Part shown: piece by piece, positions 61,409 to 64,000 of the stretch
How the letters are laid out: each line of letters starts with the position of its first letter
Numbering within the stretch: the first letter of the stretch is position 1
Assembly (NCBI RefSeq): GCF_003148685.1
Contig: NZ_QGGR01000037.1
Location: 22,881-86,880, forward strand
Source of the DNA: Actinoplanes xinjiangensis
GTDB taxonomy: Bacteria; Actinomycetota; Actinomycetes; Mycobacteriales; Micromonosporaceae
Reading direction: 5' to 3'
DNA: 64,000 nucleotides
Made by a program: the position numbers and the translations under genes
The notes under the pieces: model-generated
Told to the model about the DNA's origin: nothing
Seen by the model: only the letters and a program-made list of their open reading frames with translations
Database searches by the model: none

Positions 61409-61750
61409 TCATTCGCCGCGGCGCTGACGCACCTTGGCGAGCGCCTCCGCGAGGATCGCCGCGGCGTCCTCCTCGGAGCGGCGCTCCTTCACATACGCCA
61501 GATGCGATTTGTACGGCTCGGTGCGCGCCCGGCCCGGCGGGGCGGACGGGTCGAGGCCGGCCGGTTGCCCGCACCGCGGACAGTCCCAGGTGTCGGGGTT
61601 CGCCGCCTCGGCCGCGAACCAGATGATGCTGTCGTGACCGGCCGCGCAGTAATAGGTCACCTGCCTGCGCGGTGCGGGTTCGCTGCGCTCGTCGGGTCGC
61701 ATCGGGCTGGACCCGATACGGCTTCCACGGATAGCGCTGCCACTGGACAC
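61409..61750 (-). CDS. rbpA: RNA polymerase-binding protein RbpA
   Basis: 113 residues. The N-terminal tail is followed by the RbpA core (YYCAAGHD and WDCPRCGQPAG, a Cys/His set) and a C-terminal sigma-interaction helix (RSEEDAAAILAEAL). The basic linker AIRGSRIGSSPMRPDE is typical. It stabilises sigma-A/HrdB holoenzyme and open complexes in actinobacteria. GTG 61750 has AGGAGCGACG upstream. Confidence 0.96.
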   Translation of the reverse strand: MSSGSAIRGSRIGSSPMRPDERSEPAPRRQVTYYCAAGHDSIIWFAAEAANPDTWDCPRCGQPAGLDPSAPPGRARTEPYKSHLAYVKERRSEEDAAAILAEALAKVRQRRGE

Positions 61751-61840
61751 GGACGTCGCTCCTGTCTCGAGGGGCTTGTCGTGGGAGCCGTCCGGTCCCG
61801 GGGATCTCGCGAGGGGCAGCGCGAACCGGACAGCATGAAC

Positions 61841-61875
61841 AAAAAACCGCACGGCCGGAAAAACCGGCCGCGCGG
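61841..61875 (-). terminator. rho-independent terminator after secG
   Basis: On the minus strand CCGCGCGGCCGG, loop TTTTT, CCGGCCGTGCGG form a 12-bp stem with one mismatch, followed by TTTTTT. It lies 26 bp after the secG stop and ends the pgk-tpiA-secG transcript. Confidence 0.93.
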
Positions 61876-61900
61876 CAGATTGTACGACTACAGCGCGCTG

Positions 61901-62167
61901 TCAGGAAGCCAGCTGGACCTTCAGCCAGAAGCCCAGCCCGACAATGCAGGCGAACCAGATGATTCCCACCAGAACGGTGTAGCGGTCGAGGTTCTTCTCC
62001 GCCACCGAGGAGCCGGCGAGGCTGGAGGTGACGCCGCCACCGAACATGCTCGACATGCCGCCGCCCTTGCCACGGTGCAGAAGGATCAGCAGGGTCAGCA
62101 GAATGCTGGTGATGATCAGCAACACGATCAACGTGTAAGCGAACGCGATCGGCATCGTCGGGTTCAT
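61901..62167 (-). CDS. secG: preprotein translocase subunit SecG
   Basis: 88 residues with two membrane helices (about 9-29 and 61-83) and the cytoplasmic loop HRGKGGGMSSMFGGG, the SecG signature, then AEKNLDR. It is part of the SecYEG channel. ATG 62167 sits directly after AGAGGA, and ATG 62155 would be 13 nt from it; the start is unsure by four residues. Confidence 0.93.
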   Translation of the reverse strand: MNPTMPIAFAYTLIVLLIITSILLTLLILLHRGKGGGMSSMFGGGVTSSLAGSSVAEKNLDRYTVLVGIIWFACIVGLGFWLKVQLAS

Positions 62168-62245
62168 TCCTCTCGAAGGGCAACAGCCGTCCCACAATAG
62201 CGGGTGCCCGGCCGGAACATACGGCCGGGCACGCACAAATTACTC

Positions 62246-63037
62246 TCAGCGCTGGACGTGCTCCGGGAAACGCACGATGGAGGCGAACTCCTCGGCGTCC
62301 AGACTCGCACCGCCGACCAGGGCGCCGTCCACATCGGGCTTCGCCATGATCTGCGCGATGTTGCCCGACTTGACCGACCCGCCGTACTGGATACGGACCA
62401 CGTCGGCCACCTCGGCACCGAACTTCTCCAGCAGCCGGCCCCGGATCGCGCCACAGACCTCCTGGGCGTCCTCCGGCGTCGCGGTCTTGCCGGTGCCGAT
62501 CGCCCACACCGGTTCGTACGCGATGACGATCTGCTTGAGCTGCTCGGTCTTGAGCCCCTCCAGACCGGCGTCCACCTGGGCGAGCACGTGCTCGACCTGG
62601 TTGCCGGCCTCACGGATCGCCAGGCCCTCGCCGACGCAGAAGATCGGCACGAGACCGGCCGCGAACGCCGCCTTGTTCTTCGCGTTGATCAGCTCGTCGG
62701 ACTCGTTGTGGTACTCCCGGCGCTCGGAGTGCCCGACCACCACGTAGGTGGCGCCCAGCTTCGCCAGGAAGGCACCGGCGATCTCGCCCGTGTACGCCCC
62801 ACCGGCGTGCTGCGAGATGTCCTGAGCGCCGTACACGATCGCCAGTTTGTCGCCCTCGATCGCGGTCTGCACGGTGCGCAGATCGGTGAACGGGGGCAGC
62901 ACCACGGTCTCGACCGCGGTCAGCTGCTCGACGGTCAGGCTCGCGGCCAGCTTCTGCACCAGGAGATTGGCCTCGTAGTGGTTGAGGTTGCTCTTCCAGT
63001 TACCGGCGATGATCGGCTTGCGGGTCACGTCACCCAT
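62246..63037 (-). CDS. tpiA: triosephosphate isomerase
   Basis: 263 residues. Catalytic Lys15 is in GNWKSN, His near 98 in VVGHSERREYH and Glu near 168 in YEPVWAIGTGKTA; the phosphate loop is IQYGGSVK. Glycolysis. ATG 63037 shares a base with the pgk stop (TGATG) and has GGAGAAG upstream. Confidence 0.97.
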   Translation of the reverse strand: MGDVTRKPIIAGNWKSNLNHYEANLLVQKLAASLTVEQLTAVETVVLPPFTDLRTVQTAIEGDKLAIVYGAQDISQHAGGAYTGEIAGAFLAKLGATYVVVGHSERREYHNESDELINAKNKAAFAAGLVPIFCVGEGLAIREAGNQVEHVLAQVDAGLEGLKTEQLKQIVIAYEPVWAIGTGKTATPEDAQEVCGAIRGRLLEKFGAEVADVVRIQYGGSVKSGNIAQIMAKPDVDGALVGGASLDAEEFASIVRFPEHVQR

Positions 63038-64000
63038 CACTTCTCCAGAGCGGCGACGCCCGGCAGCGTCTTGCCTTCGAGGTACTCCAGGGACGCGCCC
63101 CCACCGGTGGAGATGTGACCGAACGCCGACTCGTCGAGGCCGAGCGTGCGCACCGCGGCCGCGGAGTCACCGCCGCCGACGACCGAGAAGCCGTCGATCT
63201 TGGTGATCGCCTCGGCCACGCCACGGGTACCCGCGGCGAACGGCGCCAGCTCGAACACGCCCATCGGGCCGTTCCAGAAGACCGTCTTCGCGCCCGCGAC
63301 GGCGGAGGCGAAGAGCTCGGTCGACTTCGGGCCGATGTCCAGGCCGAGCCGGTCCGCCGGGATCTCCGAGACGGCCACCACGTCGTGCGTGGCGTCGGCG
63401 GAGAACTCGGTGGCGGCCACCACGTCGACCGGCAGGACGATCCGACCGTCGGCCTGCGCGAGCAGGTCGGCGCAGACGGCGACCATCTCGGCCTCGAGCA
63501 GCGACTTGCCGACCTCGTGGCCCTGGGCCTTGAGGAAGGTGAAGCACATGCCGCCGCCGACGAGCAGCTTGTCGACCTTGGGCAGCAGCGCCTGGATGAC
63601 GGCGAGCTTGTCGGAGACCTTCGAGCCGCCGAGCACGACGACGTAGGGCTGCTCCGGGCTCTGCGACACCTTGCGGAGGACCTCGACCTCTTTCAGGACG
63701 AGACCACCGGCGTAGTGCGGCAGGCGGGCCGGCACGTCGAACACCGAGGCGTGCTTGCGATGCACCGCGCCGAACGCGTCGTCGACGTAGAAGTCGGCGA
63801 ACGCGGCCAGCTGGTCCGCGAAGGCGCCGCGCTCGGCGTCGTCCTTCGAGGTCTCGCCGGCGTTGAAGCGCAGGTTCTCCAGCAGCAGCACCTGGCCGTC
63901 CTGGAGAGCCGCGACGGCCTCGGTGGCGGCCGGGCCGACGGTGTCGTCGGCGAAGACGACGGTGGACCCGAGCAGCTCGCCCAGCCGCGTGGCGACCGGC
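63037..64000 (-). CDS. pgk: phosphoglycerate kinase (partial, 5' end outside window)
   Basis: The frame stays open to the window edge. It covers the last 320 or so of about 400 residues. Visible are LLLENLRFNAGE, VYVDDAFG-like FYVDDAFGAVHRKHAS, VVLGGSKVSDKL, NGPMGVFE and the C-terminal VGGGDSAAAV with ISTGGGASLE. It transfers phosphate from 1,3-bisphosphoglycerate to ADP. It is coupled to tpiA. Confidence 0.96.
   Translation of the reverse strand, partial: PVATRLGELLGSTVVFADDTVGPAATEAVAALQDGQVLLLENLRFNAGETSKDDAERGAFADQLAAFADFYVDDAFGAVHRKHASVFDVPARLPHYAGGLVLKEVEVLRKVSQSPEQPYVVVLGGSKVSDKLAVIQALLPKVDKLLVGGGMCFTFLKAQGHEVGKSLLEAEMVAVCADLLAQADGRIVLPVDVVAATEFSADATHDVVAVSEIPADRLGLDIGPKSTELFASAVAGAKTVFWNGPMGVFELAPFAAGTRGVAEAITKIDGFSVVGGGDSAAAVRTLGLDESAFGHISTGGGASLEYLEGKTLPGVAALEK

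Overview
The window is a GC-rich actinobacterial chromosome segment, most likely from an Actinoplanes-type member of the Micromonosporaceae. The evidence is the very high G+C at third codon positions, the many GTG starts, and a set of actinobacterial marker genes: rbpA, opcA, a SARP regulator, an acVLRF1 peptidyl-tRNA hydrolase, a DUF2630 protein, an F420-type luciferase-like oxidoreductase and a mycothiol-type DinB protein. I saw no rRNA, tRNA, CRISPR array, prophage or transposase gene. The genus is an inference.

Layout. 1-4.4 kb: tail of an upstream gene, a SARP regulator with NB-ARC and TPR parts, an HSL-type esterase and a small lipoprotein. 4.5-7.7 kb: a cytoplasmic-looking pullulanase. 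7.8-19.4 kb: aconitase (acnA) with its AcnR-type repressor 3.6 kb away. The two genes share a 22-bp palindromic site, and acnA also has an IdeR-like iron box. Between and after them lie an acetyltransferase, a RIO kinase, a HAD protein lacking its nucleophile, two SDR proteins, an XRE regulator and a mismatch DNA glycosylase. 19.2-30.8 kb: an ABC exporter, an enoyl-CoA hydratase-like protein, an ABC-F protein, a zinc peptidase, an acVLRF1 hydrolase, an AlkD-like repair protein and a LysE exporter, then about 2 kb rich in minisatellites. 30-33 kb: a histidine phosphatase, an MFS transporter and an alpha/beta hydrolase.

32.9-39.5 kb (minus strand): a tightly overlapping six-gene operon of a class III aminotransferase, zinc alcohol dehydrogenase, GT2 glycosyltransferase, inositol-phosphatase-type enzyme, cellulose-synthase-like membrane glycosyltransferase and F420-type oxidoreductase. 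It looks like a small pathway for an aminated polyol, cyclitol or sugar and its glycosyl transfer. I do not recognise it as a described cluster.

40.6-64 kb: conserved actinobacterial core. It holds the iron-sulfur assembly operon sufR-B-D-ferredoxin-C-S-U-T, heme A and heme O synthases (ctaA, ctaB), the pentose phosphate set tkt-tal-zwf-opcA-pgl, and rbpA-secG-tpiA-pgk (pgk cut by the window end). Between pgl and rbpA lies an accessory group of an ECF sigma factor, a Pro-rich membrane partner, a Pro/Ala-rich secreted protein and a GNAT enzyme.

The most unusual non-genic signal is a palindromic repeat with an exact 63-bp period. It forms a four-unit array at 15,969-16,210 and a three-unit array at 49,070-49,248. 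Both arrays lie between convergent gene ends. The window also carries at least a dozen unrelated minisatellites, nearly all at gene ends.
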